A DNA stretch of 64,000 bases, taken from the NCBI RefSeq assembly GCF_001884105.1, contig NZ_MACI01000026.1, forward strand, positions 1 through 64,000, read 5' to 3'. Each line of letters starts with the position of its first letter. The first letter of the stretch is position 1. Both the position numbers and the translations under genes were made by a program. The notes under the pieces were generated by a model that ran no database searches, was not told the DNA's origin, and saw nothing but the letters and a program-made list of their open reading frames with translations. Of this stretch, positions 55,350 through 63,152 are shown piece by piece. This DNA comes from Bacillus luti (GTDB taxonomy: Bacteria > Bacillota > Bacilli > Bacillales > Bacillaceae_G).

Positions 55350-56241
55350 CTTGATGTTCAGGAACGAATAATTCGAGACAATGGTACATATTTTCAAATT
55401 CCATTGGGGCATCCCCACCATATTCACCGTCTAAATTAATCATTAGTTTATCTGGTGAATGGACTTTAATTCGATTCGCTTGTGTATATAATACTTTCGG
55501 ATTATTAATATGTTCACCGCGTTGTGCTTGCGTTGCTGCTTTAATTAGATCTGCGATAGACCCCTTTTTCAGTACTAATAAATCAAATAACCCATCGTTA
55601 ATAGATGCATATGGTGCTACCTTTTCAAATCCACCAACTGAACGAGTATTTGTAATTAAAAACATCGTAATTTCTTCTTGTAGTAACTTCCCATCATACT
55701 CGATTTCAACGTATGTCGGATGTAATGACGGTAACATTTCGATTCCTTTTAAATAGTAAGCAAGCTGACCTAATACCGTTTTTAACTTACTTGGTACTTC
55801 ATATGTTAATTCGGTAATACGACCGCCACCAGCAATATTAATGAAATATGTATCATTTGCTCTGCCAAGATCTAAAGGAACTGTTTTTCCTTCACAAATA
55901 ATATCCGCAGCCTCTTCAATAACACGAGGTACACCGATTGCACGCGCAAAATCATTTGTCGTTCCAACTGGAATAATTCCAAACTTTGGACGGTGCTCAT
56001 GTCCCACTAAACCGTTCACTACTTCATTTAACGTGCCGTCGCCACCAGCTGCGATAACAACATCAAACTTACGATCCGCAGCTTGCCTCGCTGCCACAGT
56101 CGCGTCTCCAGGACCCGTTGTCGCATGACAAGATGCTTCATATCCAGCTTGTTCTAATTTTTGTAATACTTCTGGTAAGCTCTTCTTAAATAGCTCACGC
56201 CCAGAAGTAGGATTATAAATAATTCTTGCTCGCTTCATCAT
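55336..56241 (-). CDS. dgkB: diacylglycerol kinase DgkB
   Basis: A 301-residue soluble lipid kinase that recycles diacylglycerol, left from lipoteichoic acid synthesis, to phosphatidic acid. ATP-binding features are IIYNPTSGRE, the GGGDGT motif in VIAAGGDGTLNEVVNGL (about residues 62-78) and PVGTTNDFARAIG. The late LMINLDGEYGG fits the family. The ATG pair at 56241/56238 has no Shine-Dalgarno, while a six-codon mini-frame with AAGGAG sits just upstream. It lies near gatB as in B. subtilis. Confidence 0.9.
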   Translation of the reverse strand: MMKRARIIYNPTSGRELFKKSLPEVLQKLEQAGYEASCHATTGPGDATVAARQAADRKFDVVIAAGGDGTLNEVVNGLVGHEHRPKFGIIPVGTTNDFARAIGVPRVIEEAADIICEGKTVPLDLGRANDTYFINIAGGGRITELTYEVPSKLKTVLGQLAYYLKGIEMLPSLHPTYVEIEYDGKLLQEEITMFLITNTRSVGGFEKVAPYASINDGLFDLLVLKKGSIADLIKAATQAQRGEHINNPKVLYTQANRIKVHSPDKLMINLDGEYGGDAPMEFENMYHCLELFVPEHQEDVL

Positions 56242-56598
56242 TTATTAGCACAGGAAATTTCTTTATTCATTGAAAAAGAACATACCGAAACTCCTTTCAG
56301 TATTCCTATGCCTACCTCCTCTCATCTTCCTATCCTACTTTTATCCCTCTCAAACAGGCAGTAAGAACCCGATTCGTGTAGCCCATCAAAAGTAAATATT
56401 CATTTCGATGGTTTTGTTTTATTTGGCAAAAAAAGTTATGCCCATCTATTTCCTCACAACAATTTACATATAACGAATAATAATTATCTATTATTTCATG
56501 AGATGAAAAAAACCTCTATGTCTAGATTTATCATTATTCCCACCTTTTTGCAACTATCATACCATAGTCACTATACAAACATTTTTTCACTTTTGACA
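56242..56598. promoter_or_regulatory. dgkB leader and promoter region
   Basis: No full gene. A mini-frame MFFFNE (56283-56263) with AAGGAG 7 nt upstream lies in the same frame as dgkB and ends 21 nt before it. Farther up, CCATC (56383-56387) and GATGG (56407-56411) can form a hairpin with extra A/T pairs. Elsewhere the DNA is AT-rich. Confidence 0.5.
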
Positions 56599-56655
56599 GT
56601 TAATCAAACGTTTGTTTAAACGATTTCCCCTCATTTAAACAAACGTTTGATTAAC
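56599..56655. repeat. 22-bp perfect inverted repeat with internal palindromes
   Basis: The arms 56599-56620 and 56634-56655 are perfect complements with a 13-nt spacer. Each arm contains the palindrome CAAACGTTTG. On the plus strand TTGACA (56593-56598) abuts the left arm, with TTTAAA 16 bp later, giving promoter-like sequence inside the repeat. Confidence 0.75.
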
Positions 56656-56657
56656 CT

Positions 56658-56687
56658 AGAAAAACACCCATGTGTGGGTGTTTTTCT
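56658..56687. terminator. bidirectional intrinsic terminator of the gat operon
   Basis: A 13-bp perfect stem (56658-56670 with 56675-56687) with loop TGTG and A/T runs lies 25 bp beyond gatB. Confidence 0.88.
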
Positions 56688-56712
56688 GCTTAATCTTTAA
56701 AAGTTACTACTA

Positions 56713-58140
56713 TTATCGCTTATTAATCTCTTCAAGTAAGATTTTATTAACAAGCGGTGGATTTGCTTGTCCTTTTGTAGCTTTCATAATTTGACCAACT
56801 AAGAAGCCAATTGCACGGTCTTTACCGTTTTTAAAGTCTTCGATAGATTGCTCATTATTATCAAGAATTTCTGTTACAACTTTACGAAGTGTACCCTCGT
56901 CAGAAATTTGAACAAGACCTTTCGCTTTAACGATTTCTTCTGGGTCTCCACCTTTTTCAATTAATTCATTAAATACTTTCTTCGCGATTTTCGAAGAAAT
57001 TGTACCTTTTTCAATTAATTGAACCATTTTAGATAAACCAGCAGGCGTTAATGCAACGTCTTTTAATTCTTTTTGTTGTTTGTTTAAGTATGCAAGCACT
57101 TCACCCATTAACCAGTTTGATGTTAATTTCGCATCAGCACCGTCTGCAACAGTTGCTTCGAAGAAATCAGACATCTCTTTCGTTAATGTTAATACGTGTG
57201 CGTCATAAGCTGGTAAGCCAATTTCTGCAACGTAGCGAGCTTTACGTGCATCTGGAAGTTCCGGAATAGAAGCACGAACTTCTTCTTTCCACGCATCATC
57301 GATGTAAAGTTCAACTAAGTCTGGCTCTGGGAAGTAACGGTAATCGTCAGATCCTTCTTTCACACGCATTAAGATTGTTTTCTTTGTTGCTTCATCATAA
57401 CGACGTGTTTCTTGTTGGATGATACCACCAGATAATAATTCTTTTTCTTGGCGCACTTGCTCGTGCTCAAGACCTTTTTGTACGTAAGTGAATGAGTTTA
57501 AGTTTTTCAGTTCCGCTTTTGTACCGAACTTCTCTTGTCCAACAGGACGAAGGGAAATGTTCGCATCACAACGTAGAGAACCTTCTTCCATCTTACAATC
57601 AGATACACCAGTGTATTGAATGATTGATTTTAACTTCTCTAAATATGCATATGCTTCTTCTGGCGTACGCATATCTGGCTCAGATACGATCTCGATTAAA
57701 GGCATACCTTGACGGTTATAGTCTACTAATGAACCATCAGCTGTATGCGTTGATTTACCAGCATCTTCTTCTAAATGAAGACGTGTAATACCGATACGTT
57801 TCTTTTTACCGTCTACTTCGATTTCAATCCAACCATTTTCACCGATTGGCTTATCAAATTGAGAGATTTGGTAAGCTTTCGGATTATCTGGATAGAAATA
57901 GTTTTTACGGTCGAACTTCGTTTCCGTTGCGATTTCACAGTTTAATGCCATTGCAGCTTTCATTGCAAAGTTAACTGCTTCTTTATTTAAAGTAGGAAGT
58001 ACCCCTGGGTATCCTAAGTCAATTACACTTGTTTGTGTATTTGGCTCCGCTCCGAATTCTGTTGGACTCGCAGAGAAAATTTTCGAATTTGTTTTTAACT
58101 CAACGTGAACCTCTAAACCAATAATTGTTTCTAAATTCAT
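56713..58140 (-). CDS. gatB: Asp-tRNA(Asn)/Glu-tRNA(Gln) amidotransferase subunit B
   Basis: A 475-residue subunit that phosphorylates the mischarged Glu-tRNA(Gln) or Asp-tRNA(Asn) and amidates it. The start [30 protein letters not shown] and [11 protein letters not shown] are the GatB catalytic core; the C-terminal YqeY-like helical domain (about 330-475) binds tRNA. AAGGAGG precedes the ATG. It follows gatA by 14 bp as last gene of gatCAB. Confidence 0.97.
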   Translation of the reverse strand: MNLETIIGLEVHVELKTNSKIFSASPTEFGAEPNTQTSVIDLGYPGVLPTLNKEAVNFAMKAAMALNCEIATETKFDRKNYFYPDNPKAYQISQFDKPIGENGWIEIEVDGKKKRIGITRLHLEEDAGKSTHTADGSLVDYNRQGMPLIEIVSEPDMRTPEEAYAYLEKLKSIIQYTGVSDCKMEEGSLRCDANISLRPVGQEKFGTKAELKNLNSFTYVQKGLEHEQVRQEKELLSGGIIQQETRRYDEATKKTILMRVKEGSDDYRYFPEPDLVELYIDDAWKEEVRASIPELPDARKARYVAEIGLPAYDAHVLTLTKEMSDFFEATVADGADAKLTSNWLMGEVLAYLNKQQKELKDVALTPAGLSKMVQLIEKGTISSKIAKKVFNELIEKGGDPEEIVKAKGLVQISDEGTLRKVVTEILDNNEQSIEDFKNGKDRAIGFLVGQIMKATKGQANPPLVNKILLEEINKR

Positions 58141-58154
58141 CTATGCTCGCCTCC

Positions 58155-59612
58155 TTACAGACTTGCTTTTTTTGTATGATAGTCTGTTGCTTGCTCAAAC
58201 GCATGTGCAACGCGGTAAATTGTCGCTTCATCGAAGTGTTTACCAATGATTTGTAGACCAAGTGGCATGTTGTTAGCACCGAATCCACATGGAACAGAAA
58301 TCGCTGGAACACCCGCTAAGTTTACTGGGATTGTTAAAATGTCATTTGCATACATTGTCATTGGATCATCAACTTTTTCGCCCACTTTAAATGCAGGAGT
58401 TGGTGTTGTTGGTCCAATAATAACATCGTAGTTCGCAAATACATTTTCAAAGTCGTTTTTAATTAATGTACGTACTTGTTGTGCTTTTTTGTAATATGCA
58501 TCATAGTAACCAGAGCTAAGTGCAAATGTACCAAGCATAATACGACGTTTTACTTCATCACCGAAACCTTCACTACGTGTGTTTTTGTATAGATCTAATA
58601 AATTATTTACATTATCAGAACGAACACCGTAACGTACGCCATCGAAGCGTGAAAGGTTAGCAGATGCTTCAGAAGAAGATAATAAGTAATACGTTGCTAG
58701 AGCGTATTTAGAGTGTGGAAGAGATACTTCTTCCCACGTTGCGCCCATACCTTCTAATACTTTTAAAGCAGCTAGTACTGACTCACGAGCTTCTTCGCCA
58801 ACACCTTCGCCTAAGTATTCTTTCGGTACAGCAATGCGTAAACCTTTAACGTCGCCTGTTAAACCAGCTAAGTAGTTTCCTACTTCAACGTTTGCAGAAG
58901 TTGCATCCATACGGTCAATACCTGAAATAGCTTGTAATAAGTATGCATTATCTTCTACTGTACGTGTAATCGGTCCGATTTGGTCAAGTGAAGATGCGAA
59001 TGCTACTAATCCGTAACGAGATACGCGTCCGTAAGTTGGTTTTAAACCTACAACGCCGCAATATGCAGCTGGCTGACGGATAGAACCACCCGTATCAGAA
59101 CCTAGAGAGAATAATACTTCTCCTGCTGCTACAGCTGCTGCAGAACCACCACTAGATCCGCCTGGAACATAATCTAAGTTCCATGGGTTTTTCGTAGCGT
59201 AGAAACCTGAGTTTTCATTTGAAGAACCCATTGCGAACTCGTCCATGTTTAATTTACCGATTGTAATTGTGTCAGCAGCTTTTAGCTTTTGCACAACTGT
59301 CGCATCATAAATTGGATCGAAGTTTGCTAACATTTTGCTCGCACAAGTAGTACGAAGACCGTTAGTTACAATGTTATCTTTTACACCGATTGGCATACCG
59401 AATAATAAACCATTATCTTCAGCACCAATCTTAGCGTCTAATTCTTTCGCTTTCGCGCGTGCGTTTTCTTCATCTAATGTAAGAAAAGCTTTTACGTTAT
59501 CTTCAACATCCGCAATACGTTTGTAAGATTCTTCTACTAAATCCGTAACGGAAATTTCTTTGTTGTTTAACTTCTTATGTAACTCTGATACCGAATGATC
59601 AAATAATGACAT
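58155..59612 (-). CDS. gatA: Asp-tRNA(Asn)/Glu-tRNA(Gln) amidotransferase subunit A
   Basis: A 485-residue amidase that frees ammonia from glutamine for GatB. The Ser-cisSer-Lys triad is visible: Lys in IGVKDNI (about 79), cis-Ser in [14 protein letters not shown] and nucleophile Ser in [12 protein letters not shown] (about 178). Length is normal. GAGGAGG precedes the ATG. It lies between gatC and gatB with 14-bp gaps. Confidence 0.97.
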   Translation of the reverse strand: MSLFDHSVSELHKKLNNKEISVTDLVEESYKRIADVEDNVKAFLTLDEENARAKAKELDAKIGAEDNGLLFGMPIGVKDNIVTNGLRTTCASKMLANFDPIYDATVVQKLKAADTITIGKLNMDEFAMGSSNENSGFYATKNPWNLDYVPGGSSGGSAAAVAAGEVLFSLGSDTGGSIRQPAAYCGVVGLKPTYGRVSRYGLVAFASSLDQIGPITRTVEDNAYLLQAISGIDRMDATSANVEVGNYLAGLTGDVKGLRIAVPKEYLGEGVGEEARESVLAALKVLEGMGATWEEVSLPHSKYALATYYLLSSSEASANLSRFDGVRYGVRSDNVNNLLDLYKNTRSEGFGDEVKRRIMLGTFALSSGYYDAYYKKAQQVRTLIKNDFENVFANYDVIIGPTTPTPAFKVGEKVDDPMTMYANDILTIPVNLAGVPAISVPCGFGANNMPLGLQIIGKHFDEATIYRVAHAFEQATDYHTKKASL

Positions 59613-59626
59613 CGAAATTCCCTCCT

Positions 59627-59917
59627 CTATTCTAATACTGCTGGAACACGGATTTGATTATCTTTGTGATCCGGTGCATTTTTTAATACTTCTTCTACTG
59701 GTAAACCTTTTTCTGGTACATCTTCACGCATAACATTTTTCATAGTTAATACATGAGTTGTTGGTTTTACATCTGTTGTATCTAATTCATTTAACTGTTC
59801 TGCAAATGTAACAATTGCATCTAGTTGTTTTTGAAATTTTTCTGCTTCTTGATCAGTAATTGCAAGACGTGCTAAATGTGCAACGTGCTTTACATTCTCA
59901 ACGGAAATTCTTGACAC
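59627..59917 (-). CDS. gatC: Asp-tRNA(Asn)/Glu-tRNA(Gln) amidotransferase subunit C
   Basis: A 96-residue linker subunit that wraps around GatA and GatB. It has the family start [12 protein letters not shown] and the later ENVMREDV-like [13 protein letters not shown]. Translation starts at GTG 59917 with GGAGGTGG upstream. It is first in the gatCAB operon. Confidence 0.96.
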
Positions 59918-60029
59918 GGCTAGGCCACCTCCATAATATATCGTTCAATCTACAATACTATTGATGATACCAAATTTTCAGTACTTCAAGCAAGTCAACA
60001 CACGGCACTTACTGCATTTTTACATAAAA

Positions 60030-60053
60030 AAAGAAAGGCAAACGCCTTTCTTT
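60030..60053 (-). terminator. intrinsic terminator of the YiaAB gene
   Basis: AAAGAAAGGC (60030-60039) pairs with GCCTTTCTTT (60044-60053) with loop AAAC; the A-run on its left gives U residues on the minus strand. Confidence 0.83.
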
Positions 60054-60058
60054 ACAAA

Positions 60059-60295
60059 TTAATCTTTATCTAGCGGTTCATTTTTTGGAAATCTTTCATT
60101 ATCCTCTTCATTATCACGAATTGTTTTCTGTAATACAAAACAAGACATCGTTAAAAATAATGTTCCAATTAAATAATATCCTTTTACACTAAGCGTTTCA
60201 TCTAACGTATAAATTCCAATTAGCATACCTGAAAGCGCGCAAACAAATGAAGTCCATGCTAAAAACGTGAACGCTTGCGTATTACGTCTTCTCAT
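60059..60295 (-). CDS. YiaAB-type two-helix membrane protein
   Basis: A 78-residue membrane protein. RRNTQAFTFLAWTSFVCALSG begins the first helix (in parts), and KGYYLIGTLFLTMSCFVLQKTIRD the second, matching the YiaA/YiaB domain. The acidic tail is cytoplasmic. Function unknown. The start at 60295 has AGGGGGAG upstream; the frame opens at 60325 without one. Confidence 0.75.
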   Translation of the reverse strand: MRRRNTQAFTFLAWTSFVCALSGMLIGIYTLDETLSVKGYYLIGTLFLTMSCFVLQKTIRDNEEDNERFPKNEPLDKD

Positions 60296-60452
60296 CGTTC
60301 TCCCCCTCGTTAGCTGTACATCCATTATTGATAAGTATATTTACCACAATGGATTTTTATGTAAATTCTAGTTTTATATTTATAAATCTACCATAAAAGA
60401 ATACTATTTTAAAGTTAGTTTTCTGTCTAATCTGAAAAAATAATTAAAATCA

Positions 60453-60481
60453 TTGACATTTATTTCAATTAAGCATAAGAT
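60453..60481 (+). promoter_or_regulatory. marR-type gene promoter
   Basis: TTGACA (60453-60458) and TAAGAT (60476-60481) are spaced by 17 bp; transcription would start inside the operator at 60490. Confidence 0.75.
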
Positions 60482-60489
60482 AAAAACAA

Positions 60490-60510
60490 ATATTACGAAC
60501 CTCGAAATAT
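60490..60510. promoter_or_regulatory. candidate MarR operator, site 1
   Basis: A 21-bp near-palindrome with arms ATATTACGA and TCGAAATAT around ACC. It covers the predicted transcription start of the regulator, as in an autorepressed gene. A 17/21 identical site lies before the ArsA-type gene. Confidence 0.65.
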
Positions 60511-60526
60511 ACGGGAGTGGAAATAA

Positions 60527-61009
60527 TTGTTGCAATATGAACATTTTTTAGACTTACTGCTAGATAACGCCAAGAAACTTTTCTATCCTGAAGAATGGGT
60601 AAGCCTAGATTTAACACTTTCTAAAACAGAAGTATTTTGTTTACTTTGGATGGAGCGAAATACAGATATTACAATGACAAAAATTGCTGACCTTCTTGAT
60701 ATACCAATGAGTACAACGACAGGTGTTGTAAATCGCCTTGTAAAAAAGGGATATATTGAAAGGTACCGTGATGAAAACGACCGACGCATTGTATTAATTC
60801 GTTTAACAGAAAACGGCGTAATGCTCGTTCAAGAAGTAAAACAAAATGCAGCCCATTACTTTAGCCTAGTGACAGAAGCATTATCAGAAGAGGAAAAAGC
60901 ATTCTTACTACAAATCTTCCAAAAGATTATGAACCACATTGCTACGTCACAGCAAAAAACAGAAGAAAAGGTTTCTACACCTAAAATGAAAAACATTCCG
61001 ATTGAATAA
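60527..61009 (+). CDS. MarR-family transcriptional regulator
   Basis: A 160-residue dimeric winged-helix repressor. The DNA-binding part (about residues 35-105) has ITMTKIADLLDIPMSTTTGVVNRLVKKGYIER (in parts), then the wing DENDRRIVLIRLTENG. There is no conserved Cys of the OhrR type in the N-terminal helix, so the signal is unknown. The start is TTG at 60527 with GGGAG 9 nt upstream. The stop codon lies in the terminator stem. It precedes an ArsA-type ATPase with a matching operator. Confidence 0.85.
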   Translation: MLQYEHFLDLLLDNAKKLFYPEEWVSLDLTLSKTEVFCLLWMERNTDITMTKIADLLDIPMSTTTGVVNRLVKKGYIERYRDENDRRIVLIRLTENGVMLVQEVKQNAAHYFSLVTEALSEEEKAFLLQIFQKIMNHIATSQQKTEEKVSTPKMKNIPIE

Positions 61010-61032
61010 AAACCCTACTAGGGTTTTTATTC
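61004..61032 (+). terminator. terminator overlapping the marR stop codon
   Basis: GAATAAAAACCCTA (61004-61017) pairs with TAGGGTTTTTATTC (61019-61032). The TAA stop (61007-61009) is inside the left arm. Confidence 0.83.
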
Positions 61033-61038
61033 CAAAAA

Positions 61039-61059
61039 ATATTTCGTAACTCGTAATAT
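61039..61059. promoter_or_regulatory. candidate MarR operator, site 2
   Basis: A 21-bp near-palindrome with arms ATATTTCGT and TCGTAATAT around AAC, sharing the pattern of site 1. TAATAT at 61054-61059 could serve as the -10 of the downstream gene, so binding would block it. Confidence 0.62.
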
Positions 61060-61085
61060 CTGACACTCGAAATAAAGGGGATAGA

Positions 61086-62267
61086 ATGATGAGGATTATT
61101 TTGTATACAGGTAAAGGCGGCGTAGGAAAAACTAGCATTTCAGCAGCAACAGCACTTCAAAGCGCAAAACAGGGATTAAAAACATTAGTAATGAGCACAG
61201 ACCCAGCCCATAGTTTAGGAGATTCATTTGGTATAAAGTTATCTTCTGAGCCACTAGAAATTCGTAAAAATTTGTGGGCACAAGAAATTAATACAATTTA
61301 TGAGATGGAAAAAGGCTGGGGGAAATTACAGAAATATATTACACTACTCTTCACTTCCAAAGCAGCTGATGATATTACAACAGAAGAGTTAACGATGTTT
61401 CCTGGTATGGAAGATTTAATTAGCTTACTCCGCGTACTCGATTATTATAAACAAAACACATATGATGTTATTATCATTGATTGTGCTCCAACAGGAGAAA
61501 CATTAGCAATGCTCAGCTTTCCAGACATGCTTGGCTGGTGGATGGAAAAACTCTTTCCTATTAAAAGAAAAGTTTTAAAAGTTGTTCGCCCTGTAGCCCA
61601 ACCACTTCTTGGTGTCCCCCTTCCAACCGATGATATTATGGACGAATTAACAAATACACTTGAACAGCTCGGAGAAATGAGAGATATTTTATCAAACCGA
61701 GAAGTAACAAGTATCCGCATCGTTGTAAATCCTGAAAAAATGGTCATTAAAGAAGCACAGCGCAGCTTTACGTATTTAAATTTATACGATTATAACGTAG
61801 ATGCCATTATGATTAACCGCGTCATCCCTAACACTGTCACCGATCCTTATTTTCAAGCATGGAAAGATACGCAAAAGAAATATAAAACATTAATTCAAGA
61901 TAGTTTTGATCCACTTCCTATTTACGAAGCTCCAATGTTTGAACAAGAAGTTGTCGGTTTGTCTATGTTAGAACGTGTAGGAGGCGCTTTATTCAAATCA
62001 GATTCTTCTCCTACGGAAGTAAAATTTAACGGCCGCACACAATATGTAAAAAAGGATGGCGATGAGTATATTTTCGTTCTGTCCATTCCCTTCTCAAACA
62101 AAAGTGAGCTTGCATTAAATCAAAAAGGTGATGAGCTTATTATTCGGGCTGGTTCTGTGAAACGAAATATCACATTACCCAAAACATTAACCCACCTTTC
62201 TATCCAAGGAGCGAAGTTTGAAGATGATGTACTTAACATTCGGTTTGGAGGTGTAGTGCATGCATGA
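61086..62267 (+). CDS. ArsA/GET3-type ATPase with C-terminal HSP20-like domain
   Basis: A 393-residue single-domain ATPase. The deviant Walker A is GKGGVGKTS (about residues 9-17), the switch I region STDPAHSLGDSF and switch II DCAPTGETLAML. Residues about 315-390 form an alpha-crystallin-like sandwich (FVLSIPFSNKSELALNQKGDEL, in parts), as in ArsA_HSP20 proteins. No metalloid-binding Cys cluster and no arsB, arsD or arsR nearby argue against arsenite export; a targeting role for membrane or tail-anchored proteins is a guess. AAAGGGGA precedes the ATG. It overlaps the next gene by 8 bp. Confidence 0.82.
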   Translation: MMRIILYTGKGGVGKTSISAATALQSAKQGLKTLVMSTDPAHSLGDSFGIKLSSEPLEIRKNLWAQEINTIYEMEKGWGKLQKYITLLFTSKAADDITTEELTMFPGMEDLISLLRVLDYYKQNTYDVIIIDCAPTGETLAMLSFPDMLGWWMEKLFPIKRKVLKVVRPVAQPLLGVPLPTDDIMDELTNTLEQLGEMRDILSNREVTSIRIVVNPEKMVIKEAQRSFTYLNLYDYNVDAIMINRVIPNTVTDPYFQAWKDTQKKYKTLIQDSFDPLPIYEAPMFEQEVVGLSMLERVGGALFKSDSSPTEVKFNGRTQYVKKDGDEYIFVLSIPFSNKSELALNQKGDELIIRAGSVKRNITLPKTLTHLSIQGAKFEDDVLNIRFGGVVHA

Positions 62268-62451
62268 GGAACTACTAAGGAAGATAATCCGTACAAAAAT
62301 AAAATTCAGTATGCATATATTAGAAGAGTTACCTGCCCCAATCCAACAATCAGCTAAGCAAATACTAAGTATTTTACAAGAGGAGCTTGCTGCTTATCCG
62401 ACAGAACAAGGGCATCATGAAGATAATTTAAAAAGTATTATAATTGAATGA
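62260..62451 (+). CDS. small helical protein coupled to the ArsA-type ATPase
   Basis: A 63-residue, largely helical, charged protein with no transmembrane segment (ELLRKIIRTKIKFSMHILEELPAP then QILSILQEELAAYP). It begins inside the ATPase gene with GGAGG about 6 nt before the ATG, so expression is coupled. It may be a partner or adaptor of the ATPase; I do not recognise its family. Confidence 0.65.
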   Translation: MHEELLRKIIRTKIKFSMHILEELPAPIQQSAKQILSILQEELAAYPTEQGHHEDNLKSIIIE

Positions 62452-62509
62452 ACATCTCTGGATAGAGGGCCTTTCTAGGCTTTCTATCTCCATATTGGAG
62501 TGATGTAAG

Positions 62510-62980
62510 TTGTTGAAAAAAAATCAAACTATTATGCTTTGGATTATTCCCTTGTTATTTTTCATTCATAACCTTGAAGAATCTTTCCAAATGCCTCAAT
62601 ATCTTGCTAATCAATTTTCAATTCATTTTATAACAACCCAACAATTTTTCATTGCCATTTCCGCATTAACAATCTTTGTTTTACTTATCGTCTTTCTATA
62701 TCAACTAAACTTCTTGTCTTCTATATACTGGATTATTTTTATACAAGGAGCAATTTTCTTCAACTCTGTTCAACATATTATTTTGTTTTTCATTTACCGT
62801 TCCTATAACCCTGGCGTAATATCCGCAGCTTTCATTGTCATCTTTTCTATTTTCTTTTTTTTATCCCAAAACTACTTAATTCATAAAAAGAAATTCGTAA
62901 TTGCACTCACTTTCAGTTTATTTTCTTATCCTGTTATAATTTGGATTACCTTACTATTCGCTAGCTACTTTCATTCATAA
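62510..62980 (+). CDS. HXXEE-domain membrane protein
   Basis: A 156-residue membrane protein with about five hydrophobic segments. The signature HNLEE lies in the first helix (about residues 20-24), as in the HXXEE family of unknown function, which may have a membrane-embedded active site. The start is TTG at 62510 with GGAG 9 nt upstream. A hairpin of GATAGA and TCTATC lies at about 62462-62487, before the ribosome binding site. Confidence 0.75.
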   Translation: MLKKNQTIMLWIIPLLFFIHNLEESFQMPQYLANQFSIHFITTQQFFIAISALTIFVLLIVFLYQLNFLSSIYWIIFIQGAIFFNSVQHIILFFIYRSYNPGVISAAFIVIFSIFFFLSQNYLIHKKKFVIALTFSLFSYPVIIWITLLFASYFHS

Positions 62981-63006
62981 AAAAAGACCAGGAAAACTCC
63001 TGGTCT
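62979..63006 (-). terminator. intrinsic terminator of the metQ-like transcript
   Basis: AGACCAGGA (62985-62993) pairs with TCCTGGTCT (62998-63006). The A-run at 62979-62984 becomes a U-run on the minus strand, so it ends the transcript about 150 nt past the metQ-like stop codon. Confidence 0.83.
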
Positions 63007-63011
63007 ATCAC

Positions 63012-63141
63012 TCTACTTAACAAACATTGGATTCTACGTTATAAAAAATTGGAAGGTACAGAATTAGGGTTTGTTTTGTTTGTTAAGTAGATTATATGTT
63101 GAACGAACTAACAGCGGAGGGGTTCCTTCTGCCAGTCCGTT
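63012..63141 (-). ncRNA. structured 3' UTR, candidate 3'-derived RNA
   Basis: On the minus strand two hairpins follow the metQ-like stop. The first has 13 consecutive pairs (63129-63141 with 63102-63114), three of them G-U, which pair only in this strand's RNA. The second pairs 63078-63091 with 63012-63025 over 14 bp. The intrinsic terminator follows directly. No open frame or promoter was recognised. Confidence 0.5.
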
Positions 63142-63152
63142 AAACTCAATCA

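Noticed and set aside
61086..62267. Arsenic resistance operon
   Set aside because: Only an ArsA-like ATPase is present; it is single-domain, has no metalloid Cys cluster and no arsB, arsR, arsC or arsD nearby.
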